Assembly (NCBI GenBank): GCA_023406985.1
Contig: JAEXTK010000024.1
Location: 1 to 7,607, forward strand
Length of the DNA: 7,607 nt
Reading direction: 5' to 3'
Origin: Spirochaetota bacterium
Lineage (GTDB): Bacteria > Spirochaetota > Spirochaetia > Treponematales > Breznakiellaceae
Shown here: positions 1 to 6,536 of the stretch, piece after piece
Layout of the letters: each line of letters opens with the position of its first letter
How positions within the stretch are numbered: position 1 is the first letter of the stretch
The notes under the pieces: generated by a model
Told to the model about the DNA's origin: nothing
Databases searched by the model: none
Seen by the model: only the letters and a program-made list of their open reading frames with translations
Made by a program: the position numbers and the translations under genes

Positions 1-54
1 GAGCAGGAGGAAGACGCTCAAAGACGGACTCAGGAACAGCAGGCGACCGCGCAT
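1..54 (-). CDS. 5' end of an unidentified gene, possibly exported
   Basis: An ATG at 54 on the minus strand opens a frame that stays open to the window edge, giving only 18 residues (MRGRLLFLSPSLSVFLLL). Two arginines followed by a run of leucine, phenylalanine and other hydrophobic residues resemble a signal peptide or the first membrane helix. The start lies 2 bases after the stop of the ATPase-like gene, so it would be the fifth gene of the same operon. No good Shine-Dalgarno sequence precedes it, so it would depend on translational coupling. The function cannot be told. It could be the output or sensor protein of the switch, or an unrelated envelope protein. Confidence 0.5.
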   Translation of the reverse strand, partial: MRGRLLFLSPSLSVFLLL

Positions 55-56
55 GG

Positions 57-479
57 TCAAGAGAATACGACGGACACGCGGTGCCAGAAAAGGCCCCGCC
101 GCACCTCGATGTCGGAGGCGAGCGCGACGCACATCTTGAGGCCGAATCCGCGGTAGAGGCCCGCCGCCGCGTCGAAGCGCGGTTTCCCGCCCGCCCCCGA
201 CCGCGCCTCGTCGAGCGCGCGCTGGAAGGCCGGCAGGTTGGCCGAGCGGAAACGGAAGGTCAGGGTGAGACCGGGAACGGAGGAGAGGGTGACCACCGCG
301 AACGGCGGCAGGACGCCGCGGGCATGGGCGACGAGGTTGTCGAAGAGTTCGCAGGCGACGAGTTTCGTCCGCGCGGCCGCCGCCCCGGAAGAACCGGGGT
401 AACCGTCCACGAAGCGTTCGAGGCGCGGCAAACTGGCATAGCTCGTGCGGATGATGACCGCTGCGGACCGGCCGCTCAT
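57..479 (-). CDS. RsbW/SpoIIAB-like ATPase-fold protein, degenerate (putative anti-sigma factor or switch kinase)
   Basis: A 140-residue protein of the size and layout of GHKL-fold serine kinases such as RsbW and SpoIIAB, which bind a STAS antagonist and a target protein. Visible landmarks are an N-box-like ELFDNLVAHA (E44, N48, H52) and a G2-box-like GFGL at 111-114, followed by a helix and a final strand pair (125-139). The G1 box (DxGxG, which holds the ATP-contacting aspartate) is not recognisable: the expected place, around residues 75-88, reads FRFRSANLPAF with no acidic residue. It may therefore bind its partner without normal kinase activity. It starts 4 bases after the STAS gene with no clear ribosome site, which suggests coupled translation. 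The family call is reasonable; kinase activity is doubtful. Confidence 0.72.
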   Translation of the reverse strand: MSGRSAAVIIRTSYASLPRLERFVDGYPGSSGAAAARTKLVACELFDNLVAHARGVLPPFAVVTLSSVPGLTLTFRFRSANLPAFQRALDEARSGAGGKPRFDAAAGLYRGFGLKMCVALASDIEVRRGLFWHRVSVVFS

Positions 480-483
480 ACGG

Positions 484-813
484 CTACAGCAGGACTTCGT
501 TCGCTGAACGTATGATCGGGAACAATTCCGCGAAACCGGTGGACTCGATCGCGAGCCGCACGATCTCGCTCGGGCTCATGACGTAGAGCTTGTGGCCCGA
601 TTCCTGGCCGTCTTCCACCGCCGACATGAGGACGCCGAGGCCCGAGGAGGAAAGATTGGAAACCCTCGACATGTCCAGAACCAAATTCGTCGTCTTGATG
701 AGACTGTAGACCCGCTGCTGGAACTCGGTATACGTATAGGAATTGACGGTTCCGATGACCTCGAGCAACGCGTAGCCGTCCCCTTTCCGCTCCGTGATGT
801 TCAAATGGTCCAT
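484..813 (-). CDS. STAS-domain anti-sigma factor antagonist (SpoIIAA/RsbV-like)
   Basis: A 109-residue single-domain STAS protein, the usual length of SpoIIAA and RsbV. These cytoplasmic proteins capture an RsbW-type kinase when unphosphorylated and release it when phosphorylated on a serine. The hallmark is seen at 47-62: D47-M-S49, then LSSSGLGVL. By alignment with the DSSGLG motif of SpoIIAA, the phospho-acceptor is most likely S56, with S55 in place of the usual aspartate and S57 next to it. The gene has a strong Shine-Dalgarno (AGGAGG, 4 bases before ATG) that overlaps the stop codon of the phosphatase upstream. Its position between two phosphatases and an ATPase-like gene fits a partner switch; the phosphatases are its likely activators. 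Confidence 0.92.
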   Translation of the reverse strand: MDHLNITERKGDGYALLEVIGTVNSYTYTEFQQRVYSLIKTTNLVLDMSRVSNLSSSGLGVLMSAVEDGQESGHKLYVMSPSEIVRLAIESTGFAELFPIIRSANEVLL

Positions 814-821
814 GCCGCCTC

Positions 822-2954
822 CTAGCTGAATTTCACCGCGAGAATAGTGATGTCATCGTTCATTTCCTGGGATACGAATTCGGTCACCGCCTCGGAGAGG
901 TACCGCACGATCCGCTCCGCGGAAGCGGTCCGGTTCTCCAGGAGCGAAGTCTGGATGCGGTCCTTTCCGAACCGCGCGCCGCGGATGGATTCGGCGTCCG
1001 TCAAACCGTCGGTGGTCACCAGGAGAATGTCCCCCTGCTTGAACGTCGCCTTGCGCACGAGCACGTACGGCCCGATGTCCTTCACGAACCCGAGGACCTT
1101 GCCGTCGCCCTGGATCTCCACCGGGTTGTTGTAGGCGCTCGACAGGAGCAGCATGATGGGCACGCCGCAGTTCACGTAATAGAGCGAACGTTCCTTGAAG
1201 TCGAAGAGGCCGAAGACGCCGGCGAAGAAGGTGCCGCGCGGGAGGTTGGCCTTGATGAAGGCGTTCGTCTTCACGACGAGCTTCTTGAAATCCTTGGTCT
1301 CCTTGAGGAAGGTGCGCACGACCGACTTCAAGATGACCATCGACATGCTCGCGTTGAGACCCTTTCCCGAGACGTCGCCGATGACGAAGATGAACCGGTC
1401 CTGGGACAGGCGGATGAAGTCGATGAAGTCGCCGCCGAGCTTGCGGGTGGACCGCGTCATGTAGGCGATGTCCACCGCCGGGTGCGCGATGCGGTCGATG
1501 TTCTCCTGGATCGATTGGATGATCTGCGCCGAGAACTCCAGCTCGCGGTCCACGGTGAGCACCAGGGATTCCTGGGCGACGTTCTTGAGGTAGTACGCGA
1601 CGACGAAGAGCTTGCCGTACACGCGCGAGATCGTGTCGTAGTCGTAATCGGTGAAGTCGCCGCCCGTCACCTTCGCGCCGAGGAGGACCGAGCCGATGAT
1701 CGTCCGGCCTTCGCGGAGGAGCACCAGGGCGTCCGCGTCGAAGCGGTCCAGGATCGCGAGCAGTTCGCCCTTCACGTCGTGGTACTCGTAGTTGGTGACG
1801 ATTTCCGTCTTGAGGATGATGGAGACGTCGTTGTTGAGGAGCAGATCGATGCCCGGCGCCTTCCGCTCGAAGCCCTCCTCGCCGGTGTGGCCGTTCGTGG
1901 AGCCGACGTTCACGAGGTCGCCCGCGGCGTTCTCCACGAGGAGGTTGACCGCGCTGCAGCCGACGCTGTCGCGGAGCAGGGTCAGGAAATTCGCGATGAC
2001 CGGATCGCGGCCCTGGGAGAAGTCGATGGCGGAGAGCCCCTCTTCCAGCCGTTCGCCGTAGGAGAAGCGGCTGCGGAGCAGGCGCACGTACCGGGCGCGT
2101 AGGAAGGCGGACAGGCGGGTGGAGGCGAGGTACACCGCCCCGGCCACGAGGACCGCGAGGATGCCCGCGCCGCCCAAGGGGAGCGAGAGCAGCGTGAACA
2201 GGAGGCCGGCGATGAGGCCGAGGGTGAGCGCGAACAGGGAGAACGAGGCCGCCGTCGTCGCGGCGGCGCCGAGGTCGAAGAGCCGCGTGATCGTCATGCC
2301 GTAACCGAGCGTAGCGGCCAAGAGGGCCCCGCCCACGGGGAGGAGCGTATACGCCCAGGAAGCGCCGAAGCGGAACGGCAAGACGATCGCGAAGCTGAAC
2401 GAGACGACGTATCCCAAAGCCAAGCCGGCGACGACCACGACGGTCTGCAGCTTGTAGATGACGCTCTTGAAGAAAACGCGGCGGATCAGGAGCAGGGCCG
2501 CCGACGCGATGCCGAGGGCGAACCCGACGACCGTGATCGTGAGGTACAGCGGCCCGGCCTCGCGGACCAGCTCCCCGCCCTCGATGCGGAGGCCGACGAG
2601 GTACCGGTCCGTGAACAGGATGAAGTAGGCGACGAAGAGCCAGATGGCGGAGGCGAGAGCGCGCAGGATGCGCGGCTGCTTTTCGTAGGGGAAGGACAGG
2701 GCGAGGAGCGCGATGATGAGGTGGGAGGCCACCACGGCCACGGCAGCCATGCGCGCGAAGAATACGGCGGCTCCCGCCGACCCCGCCAGGGCCGAGGAGT
2801 AGGCGCCGCCGATGCCGAGGGCCGTGAGCGCGGCCGCCTGGCAATAGAAGAAGATGAGGCGCGCGTTGATGGAATCGGCGACGCGGAAACGGACCCAGAA
2901 GCCGAAGGGAATGAGCGTGAAGAAGAGCAGGTAGTCGACCAGGGAGAGGATCAT
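822..2954 (-). CDS. polytopic membrane SpoIIE/RsbU-type serine phosphatase with GAF domain
   Basis: A 710-residue PP2C-like phosphatase, expected to dephosphorylate the STAS protein encoded next to it. Residues 1-280 hold about eight or nine hydrophobic helices (roughly 3-22, 33-53, 63-87, 97-115, 136-157, 170-193, 201-220, 234-258 and 262-280), resembling the 7TM-type sensor regions of histidine kinases. Residues about 305-460 look like a GAF domain, ending in the typical GSVLLGAKVTGGDFTDYD stretch. The SpoIIE domain runs from about 495 to 710, with metal-binding motifs present: GGDF 507-510 (D509), GDVSGKG 526-532 (D527), TTDGLTDA 647-654 (D649) and NDD 699-701. It should therefore be active. 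The helix just before the catalytic domain lacks the common IQ..LLP pattern. GGAG 7 bases before the ATG lies in the end of the gene upstream, 4 bases away. Confidence 0.93.
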   Translation of the reverse strand: MILSLVDYLLFFTLIPFGFWVRFRVADSINARLIFFYCQAAALTALGIGGAYSSALAGSAGAAVFFARMAAVAVVASHLIIALLALSFPYEKQPRILRALASAIWLFVAYFILFTDRYLVGLRIEGGELVREAGPLYLTITVVGFALGIASAALLLIRRVFFKSVIYKLQTVVVVAGLALGYVVSFSFAIVLPFRFGASWAYTLLPVGGALLAATLGYGMTITRLFDLGAAATTAASFSLFALTLGLIAGLLFTLLSLPLGGAGILAVLVAGAVYLASTRLSAFLRARYVRLLRSRFSYGERLEEGLSAIDFSQGRDPVIANFLTLLRDSVGCSAVNLLVENAAGDLVNVGSTNGHTGEEGFERKAPGIDLLLNNDVSIILKTEIVTNYEYHDVKGELLAILDRFDADALVLLREGRTIIGSVLLGAKVTGGDFTDYDYDTISRVYGKLFVVAYYLKNVAQESLVLTVDRELEFSAQIIQSIQENIDRIAHPAVDIAYMTRSTRKLGGDFIDFIRLSQDRFIFVIGDVSGKGLNASMSMVILKSVVRTFLKETKDFKKLVVKTNAFIKANLPRGTFFAGVFGLFDFKERSLYYVNCGVPIMLLLSSAYNNPVEIQGDGKVLGFVKDIGPYVLVRKATFKQGDILLVTTDGLTDAESIRGARFGKDRIQTSLLENRTASAERIVRYLSEAVTEFVSQEMNDDITILAVKFS

Positions 2955-2958
2955 CGGT

Positions 2959-4338
2959 TTACTCCATCACCTTCGCGGCCAGGACGGTGACGTCGTCGCG
3001 GAGCGGCTTGCCGCCGGCGTGGTCGACGACGAGCGCCGCGAGGGAATCGACGAATTCCGCGACCGGCTTGACGGAATCGTCCGTCACGAAATCTATCCAC
3101 CGCTCGCTGTCGCCGAGCATCTCGCCGGAGTCGTCCGGCACCTCCGACACGCCGTCGGAGGCGATGAGGATGGTATCGCCGGGGAAGAGCTTGGCTTCCG
3201 CGATCGGCACCGATTCCAGGTCCAGGATGCCGATGAGGCTGCAGTTGGAGGTGAGGTGCCGGATCTGGCGGCCGGCCTTGGTCTCCGAGATGATGAGGGG
3301 GTCGGCCATGGACGCGTTCACGTAGCGGATCGTCATCTTCTTCGTATCCACGACCGCGATGAAGAGGACCGTGTACTTGTCCTCCAGCCGCATGCCCTTG
3401 ATGGCCGCGTCCACGCTGCGCACGAGGAGCTCCAGGTCGTCCTTGTGCTCGATGATGCGGATCGTGTTGACCACGATGCCCATGATGAGGGCCGCCGCCA
3501 GGCCCTTGCCCGAAACGTCGCCGAGCATGAGGAGGGTCCGGTCCTCGTCGATGGGCAGGACGTCGTAGTAGTCGCCCGAGACGTTCACGAGGGGGCGGAA
3601 ATAGGAAGCGAGCTCCATGCCCTTCACCGACGGCAGGGCCTTGGGCAGGAAGGCCCGCTGGGTCTCGGCGACCATCGACCATTCCTTGGAAACGGCCGCG
3701 ATGGAGAACATCTTCTCGATCGTCTCGTTCCGTTTCAGGAAGCTCTGGAATTCCGCGTAGAGCTCGGGGAAGATGTCGGCTTCCATGATGCGCGCGAACC
3801 GCATGAAGAAGTAGCAGTGGAGACCGCCCTTGACGACGAAGAACCCGCGCGCCTTGCGGTGGTCGGACACGAGGTCCAGCTTATCGTCGAAGAAGTAGAC
3901 GCCGTCGCGCCAGGAGTCGTAGTGGCGCACGATCTCGGAGAATATCGCCGGGTCGGAACCGATGATGCCCGGGCTGTTGTAGACCGCGTACCGCTTCGGC
4001 ATGTCCACGAGGAGGACGGTGCAGTCGGCCGTGAACTCCAGGATGTCGCGGAAGGCGCGGATGAGGTCGTTCGTGGTGAAGCAGAACCGGAGGCGGTCGA
4101 CGAACACGCCGAGGACCCGGGTATCGCCCCGGACGAAGGCGCGGTCCCGGAGCGTAGCGTCGGCGCGGCGGAGGAGGAAGGTGCTCGCGGACGAGAGGCC
4201 GATGAAGAGCAGACCCGCCACCGCCACCTTGCCCGGAATCGGGAGTCCCGTCGTGAGGACGGGCGCGAACAGGGCGAAGAGCGCGGTCGCCGTAGCGATG
4301 GTGACGATGTCGACGGACTTCTTTACGCTGCGATACAT
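2959..4338 (-). CDS. two-helix membrane SpoIIE/RsbU-type serine phosphatase
   Basis: A 459-residue protein and the first gene of the operon. Two hydrophobic helices (about 10-30 and 37-56) with a very short loop anchor it in the inner membrane, with the rest in the cytoplasm. Residues about 73-205 form a region I cannot assign with confidence; the helix-strand pattern LIRAFRDILEFTADCTVLLVD hints at a divergent GAF-like fold. A linker with the common ETQRAFLPKALP motif (225-236) leads into a complete SpoIIE phosphatase domain: SGDYYD 254-259 (D256), GDVSGKG 273-279 (D274), SDGVSE 394-399 (D395) and RDD 447-449. All metal-binding aspartates are present. Its likely substrate is the phosphorylated STAS protein downstream. 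It differs from the adjacent phosphatase in its sensor part, so the two probably read different inputs. Confidence 0.92.
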   Translation of the reverse strand: MYRSVKKSVDIVTIATATALFALFAPVLTTGLPIPGKVAVAGLLFIGLSSASTFLLRRADATLRDRAFVRGDTRVLGVFVDRLRFCFTTNDLIRAFRDILEFTADCTVLLVDMPKRYAVYNSPGIIGSDPAIFSEIVRHYDSWRDGVYFFDDKLDLVSDHRKARGFFVVKGGLHCYFFMRFARIMEADIFPELYAEFQSFLKRNETIEKMFSIAAVSKEWSMVAETQRAFLPKALPSVKGMELASYFRPLVNVSGDYYDVLPIDEDRTLLMLGDVSGKGLAAALIMGIVVNTIRIIEHKDDLELLVRSVDAAIKGMRLEDKYTVLFIAVVDTKKMTIRYVNASMADPLIISETKAGRQIRHLTSNCSLIGILDLESVPIAEAKLFPGDTILIASDGVSEVPDDSGEMLGDSERWIDFVTDDSVKPVAEFVDSLAALVVDHAGGKPLRDDVTVLAAKVME

Positions 4339-4357
4339 TGCCGAAGGACCTCAATCC

Positions 4358-4386
4358 TTTATACGGGGGTTCCAAACTATTGTCAA
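4358..4386 (-). promoter_or_regulatory. near-consensus sigma-70 promoter for the phosphatase/STAS operon
   Basis: On the minus strand TTGACA (4386-4381) is followed by exactly 17 bases and TATAAA (4363-4358), 11 of 12 consensus positions. An A-tract (AAAAAAA) lies directly upstream of the -35 and could act as an UP element. Transcription should begin near 4351, only about 13 bases before the ATG at 4338, placing the GAGG ribosome site at the very 5' end of the mRNA. The A+T-rich patch stands out from the G+C-rich surroundings. Such a promoter implies housekeeping expression of the switch proteins. Confidence 0.88.
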
Positions 4387-4431
4387 TTTTTTTGGCGGGT
4401 CGGAGGCCGGCGCGGGCGGCGCGTCCGGGGG

Positions 4432-5040
4432 TCAGACCCTCGTCCGGATGAACGAGAGGAGCACGGACAGGGCGTTCTCGTTGTGCCCGCCCTCCGGGAT
4501 GATGATGTCCGCGTAGGCCTTGGTCGGTTCGATGAATTCGAAGTGGCCGGGCCGGACCACGTTCATGTACTGCTCGATGACCGAATCGAGGGTCCGGCCG
4601 CGTTCCTTGATGTCGCGGGTGAGGCGCCGGATGAAGCGGATGTCGTCGGGCGTATCCACGAAGATCTTCAGGTCGATGAGATCGCGGACCCGCTTCTCCG
4701 TGTAGATCATGATCCCTTCGAAGATGATGAGCTTCTTCGGCTCCACCCGCGTGGTCTCCGCCTCGCGCCGATGGTGGACGAAGTCGTAGCGCGGCACGTC
4801 GATGGCCTCGCCCTTCTTGAGCTTCGCCAGGTGCTCGATGAGGAGTTCGTTGTCGAAGGCCTCGGGGTGGTCGAAGTTGAAGGCCGTGATGTTGGTGTTG
4901 GAGATGAACTCGGCCGATTTGTAGTAACTGTCCTGCGGCAGGAACACGAAGTCCGAGATGAGCTCCGATATCTTCCGTACGATGGTGGTCTTGCCCGAAC
5001 CGGACCCGCCGCAGATGCCGATGATAGTGACGTCGCCCAT
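4432..5040 (-). CDS. udk: uridine kinase (uridine/cytidine kinase)
   Basis: A 202-residue cytoplasmic P-loop kinase of the uridine kinase/phosphoribulokinase family, close to the usual Udk length. It transfers phosphate from a nucleoside triphosphate to uridine or cytidine, giving UMP or CMP in pyrimidine salvage (EC 2.7.1.48). Seen in order: Walker A GGSGSGKTT at 11-19; QDSYYK at 36-41, with D37 matching the catalytic base of human UCK2; NFDHPEAFD at 55-63; YDFVHHRR at 85-92, with H90 and R92 at the uridine-binding positions; IFEGI at 106-110; lid RRLTRDIKERGR at 138-149; and IEPTKAYADIIIP at 170-182. The ATG has GGGGGA about 6 bases upstream. It lies upstream of the phosphatase operon on the same strand but separately promoted, so a functional link is not implied. 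Confidence 0.94.
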   Translation of the reverse strand: MGDVTIIGICGGSGSGKTTIVRKISELISDFVFLPQDSYYKSAEFISNTNITAFNFDHPEAFDNELLIEHLAKLKKGEAIDVPRYDFVHHRREAETTRVEPKKLIIFEGIMIYTEKRVRDLIDLKIFVDTPDDIRFIRRLTRDIKERGRTLDSVIEQYMNVVRPGHFEFIEPTKAYADIIIPEGGHNENALSVLLSFIRTRV

Positions 5041-5060
5041 GCGTTTCCCCCGACCGGCCG

Positions 5061-5089
5061 AGTATACCCCGGCCCCCCGCCGGCGGGAA
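5061..5089 (-). promoter_or_regulatory. possible promoter of udk (good -10, weak -35)
   Basis: TATACT (5066-5061) matches the -10 consensus at 5 of 6 positions and lies 20 bases before the udk ATG. The hexamer 17 bases upstream, TTCCCG (5089-5084), matches the -35 consensus poorly (3 of 6). A perfect 12-base palindrome, CCCGCCGGCGGG (5076-5087), overlaps the spacer and -35 and might be a binding site or chance in G+C-rich DNA. The -10-to-ATG distance is almost the same as in the strong promoter at 4358-4386, which supports the call. Confidence 0.45.
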
Positions 5090-5129
5090 GCCCCGGCGCG
5101 TAACCGGCGGCGGCCCGCGCCCGCCCGGG

Positions 5130-5202
5130 GGCGTTCAGTACTGCGCCCGACCGGGGGCGGCGGCGGACTGCGGCCGCCCGAAGGCGTTCAGTACCGCGGC
5201 CG
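5130..5202. repeat. 20-base imperfect direct repeat around the 3' end of the DUF3795 gene
   Basis: GGCGTTCAGTACTGCGCCCG (5130-5149) and GGCGTTCAGTACCGCGGCCG (5183-5202) match at 18 of 20 bases, with an offset of 53 bases. The second copy contains the stop codon and last codons of the DUF3795 gene. The first lies in the gap behind it, in another reading frame. This looks like a small local duplication of the gene's tail. Sequence outside the 20 bases does not match well. Confidence 0.6.
5155..5186 (-). other. G+C-rich hairpins just after the DUF3795 gene (possible 3' transcript end)
   Basis: One base after the stop codon, the minus strand can form CGCC-TTCG-GGCG (5186-5175), a short stem with the very stable UUCG loop. 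Alternatively GGGCGGC (5179-5173) can pair with GCCGCCC (5161-5155) around an 11-base loop. The two exclude each other. No T-run follows, so it is not a standard intrinsic terminator; it could protect the 3' end or simply reflect base composition. Confidence 0.35.
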
Positions 5203-5652
5203 CGCCGCCTGCTCCGCGTAGTACGCGTCCGCGCCGACCTCGGCTATCCGCTCGCCCATGGCCTTCCAGCGGAGGGCGAGCTGCTCCGGATACGCGTTGC
5301 GGCCGCAGGGGAACTCGGCGCATTCGCCGCAGAAGGCGATGCCGCGTTCCGCGGCGCAGACCTTGGCCGCGCAGCCCGGCAATCCGCAGCGATTGTCCGC
5401 GCCGCGGCCGCGCGCGCTCCGGCAGCCGCCGCAGTCCGCCCCCGCGAGCCGGCCGAGCATCGCCTCGAATTGAGGATAACCCGCGAGCGTCGGATCCGTG
5501 GCCGCGAACCGCGCGGCGAAGGCCGCGTAGCCCGTAAGCCTTCCGGCGAGTTCCTCGGCCAGCCTCGCGACCGCTCCGCCCTGCTTCCTGACGCACCGCG
5601 CGCAATCCAAGCCGCAGGGCGCGAGCCGTTCTTCCAGTTCTTTACGATCCAT
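5188..5652 (-). CDS. DUF3795-type cysteine-rich protein
   Basis: A 154-residue small protein with 11 cysteines in the spacing typical of DUF3795, a family of unknown function thought to bind metal. Seen: CGLDCARC (C13, C17, C20) near the N-terminus, CGGC (C74, C77), then C89, C94 and C99, and the closing FCGECAEFPC (C108, C111, C116). The middle part (25-70) is alanine-rich and helical. There is no signal peptide or membrane helix, so it is cytoplasmic. The ATG at 5652 has a good Shine-Dalgarno, GGAGG, 6 bases upstream. It follows the sigma factor gene by 108 bases on the same strand and may be co-transcribed or its target; this is inference. The reaction, if any, is not known. Confidence 0.82.
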   Translation of the reverse strand: MDRKELEERLAPCGLDCARCVRKQGGAVARLAEELAGRLTGYAAFAARFAATDPTLAGYPQFEAMLGRLAGADCGGCRSARGRGADNRCGLPGCAAKVCAAERGIAFCGECAEFPCGRNAYPEQLALRWKAMGERIAEVGADAYYAEQAARPRY

Positions 5653-5705
5653 CGATGTCCTCCATCCCTACCGGATGCGGAGAACCGGAAAACGGTGCGC
5701 GGTGT

Positions 5706-5729
5706 CGCGAAGATTTGGGAAAATTCGCG
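5706..5729. repeat. inverted repeat CGCGAA-N12-TTCGCG between the sigma factor and DUF3795 genes
   Basis: Two perfect 6-base arms (5706-5711 and 5724-5729) flank a 12-base A+T-richer spacer in the 108-base gap. The half-site centres are 18 bases apart. It could be an operator for a dimeric regulator of the DUF3795 gene or a weak RNA hairpin. No convincing -35/-10 pair was found next to it, so the role is open. It may be chance in a G+C-rich genome. Confidence 0.35.
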
Positions 5730-5760
5730 CGGTGCGCCGAAACCCGGAGATCTCCGCGGC

Positions 5761-6531
5761 CTACCCCGCGGACCGGAGCCCGGCGAGGGCCGCGCCGGTC
5801 CGTTCGAACCAGGAAGGCGGCGGCGTGCGATCCGGGATGGAGCGGAAGAGGGTCAGGACGGCGGGGGCCGTCGCGACGTCGCCGCGGCCCGCGTACGCGG
5901 GATCGGCGAAGGGCGGCGGTCCCCCGCGGGCGGCCACGGCTGACCGCAGGGCCGCGCGGTCGGCGACGAGGCGGCTCCAGGCGGCGCAGGCGCAGGGATT
6001 GGACGGCCGCACGAGGGAGCAGTGGTCCCCGAAGAAGGCGTTGATGTTCGCGCGGGCCCGGTGCAGGAGGCCGCGGTAGGCCGCCGTTCCGACCCCCATG
6101 AGCGATGCGGCCTCGGCGGCGCTGAGGCCGACCATGTCGGCGAGCACGAAGGCGCATCTCTGTTCGTCGGTGAGGTTGCGCGCCATGGCGAAGAAGCAGC
6201 CGTCGCGGATGGAGCGGATCGCCTCATCCGTCTCCGCCGCGGCGTCCGGCGGCGGGTACGTCAGGTCCGCGTAGGGCGTGGGATCGCCGTCCGGAAATTC
6301 CGTCTCGCGCCGGGCGTGCGCGGAGCGCGCCTGCATGAGGAAGGCGTTTACGACGATGCGGCGGAGCCACGGCCGCCCCGCGGCCGCGTCCGCGAGCGTC
6401 GCGCGCGCTTTCCAGGCGGCCAGGAGGCCCTCCTGGGCCAGATCGCCCGCGGCGTCCTCGTCGCCCGTCAGGCGGAACGCGAGGCCGTACGCGTAGCGGA
6501 CGGCCTCGTCCGTCGGCTCCCAGCCGTCCAC
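5761..6531 (-). CDS. ECF-type RNA polymerase sigma factor with cysteine-containing C-terminal tail
   Basis: A 256-residue sigma-70 family protein that would direct RNA polymerase to a special promoter set. Region 2 spans about 13-74: AYGLAFRLTGDEDAAGDLAQEG, with W40 and the PWLRRIVVNAFL segment. Region 4 spans about 118-167, with LTDEQRCAFVLADMVGLS and a helix-turn-helix that includes AASLMGVGTAAYRGLLHRAR. Classical ECF factors end near here. This one has about 90 more residues, beginning with HCSLVRPSNPCAC (H170, C171, C180, C182), a pattern I recall from other long ECF factors with NPCxC tails; it might bind zinc and act as an internal sensor. The start is GTG at 6531, 5 bases after ridA and without a clear ribosome site, so coupling with ridA is likely. 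No anti-sigma gene is adjacent. Confidence 0.88.
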   Translation of the reverse strand: MDGWEPTDEAVRYAYGLAFRLTGDEDAAGDLAQEGLLAAWKARATLADAAAGRPWLRRIVVNAFLMQARSAHARRETEFPDGDPTPYADLTYPPPDAAAETDEAIRSIRDGCFFAMARNLTDEQRCAFVLADMVGLSAAEAASLMGVGTAAYRGLLHRARANINAFFGDHCSLVRPSNPCACAAWSRLVADRAALRSAVAARGGPPPFADPAYAGRGDVATAPAVLTLFRSIPDRTPPPSWFERTGAALAGLRSAG

Positions 6532-6536
6532 AGTCG

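Noticed and set aside
853..2844. 663-codon open frame on the minus strand inside the polytopic phosphatase gene
   Set aside because: It is the shifted frame of a gene with intact SpoIIE motifs; the product is R/G/P/H-rich with no recognisable domain.
4387..4431. Terminator for udk in the gap before the phosphatase operon
   Set aside because: The G+C-rich stretch has no clean inverted repeat, and on the minus strand it is followed by A, not T, so it cannot be a standard terminator.
3019..5103. 694-codon open frame on the plus strand, antisense to the two-helix phosphatase and udk
   Set aside because: It crosses two clear genes and an A+T-rich promoter. Its product is low-complexity (R, D, E, V, H) and typical of the antisense frame in G+C-rich DNA.
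5745..5756. Perfect palindrome CGGAGATCTCCG just after the sigma factor gene, as a terminator
   Set aside because: The stem would be only 4 base pairs around GATC and no T-run follows. It is more likely chance.
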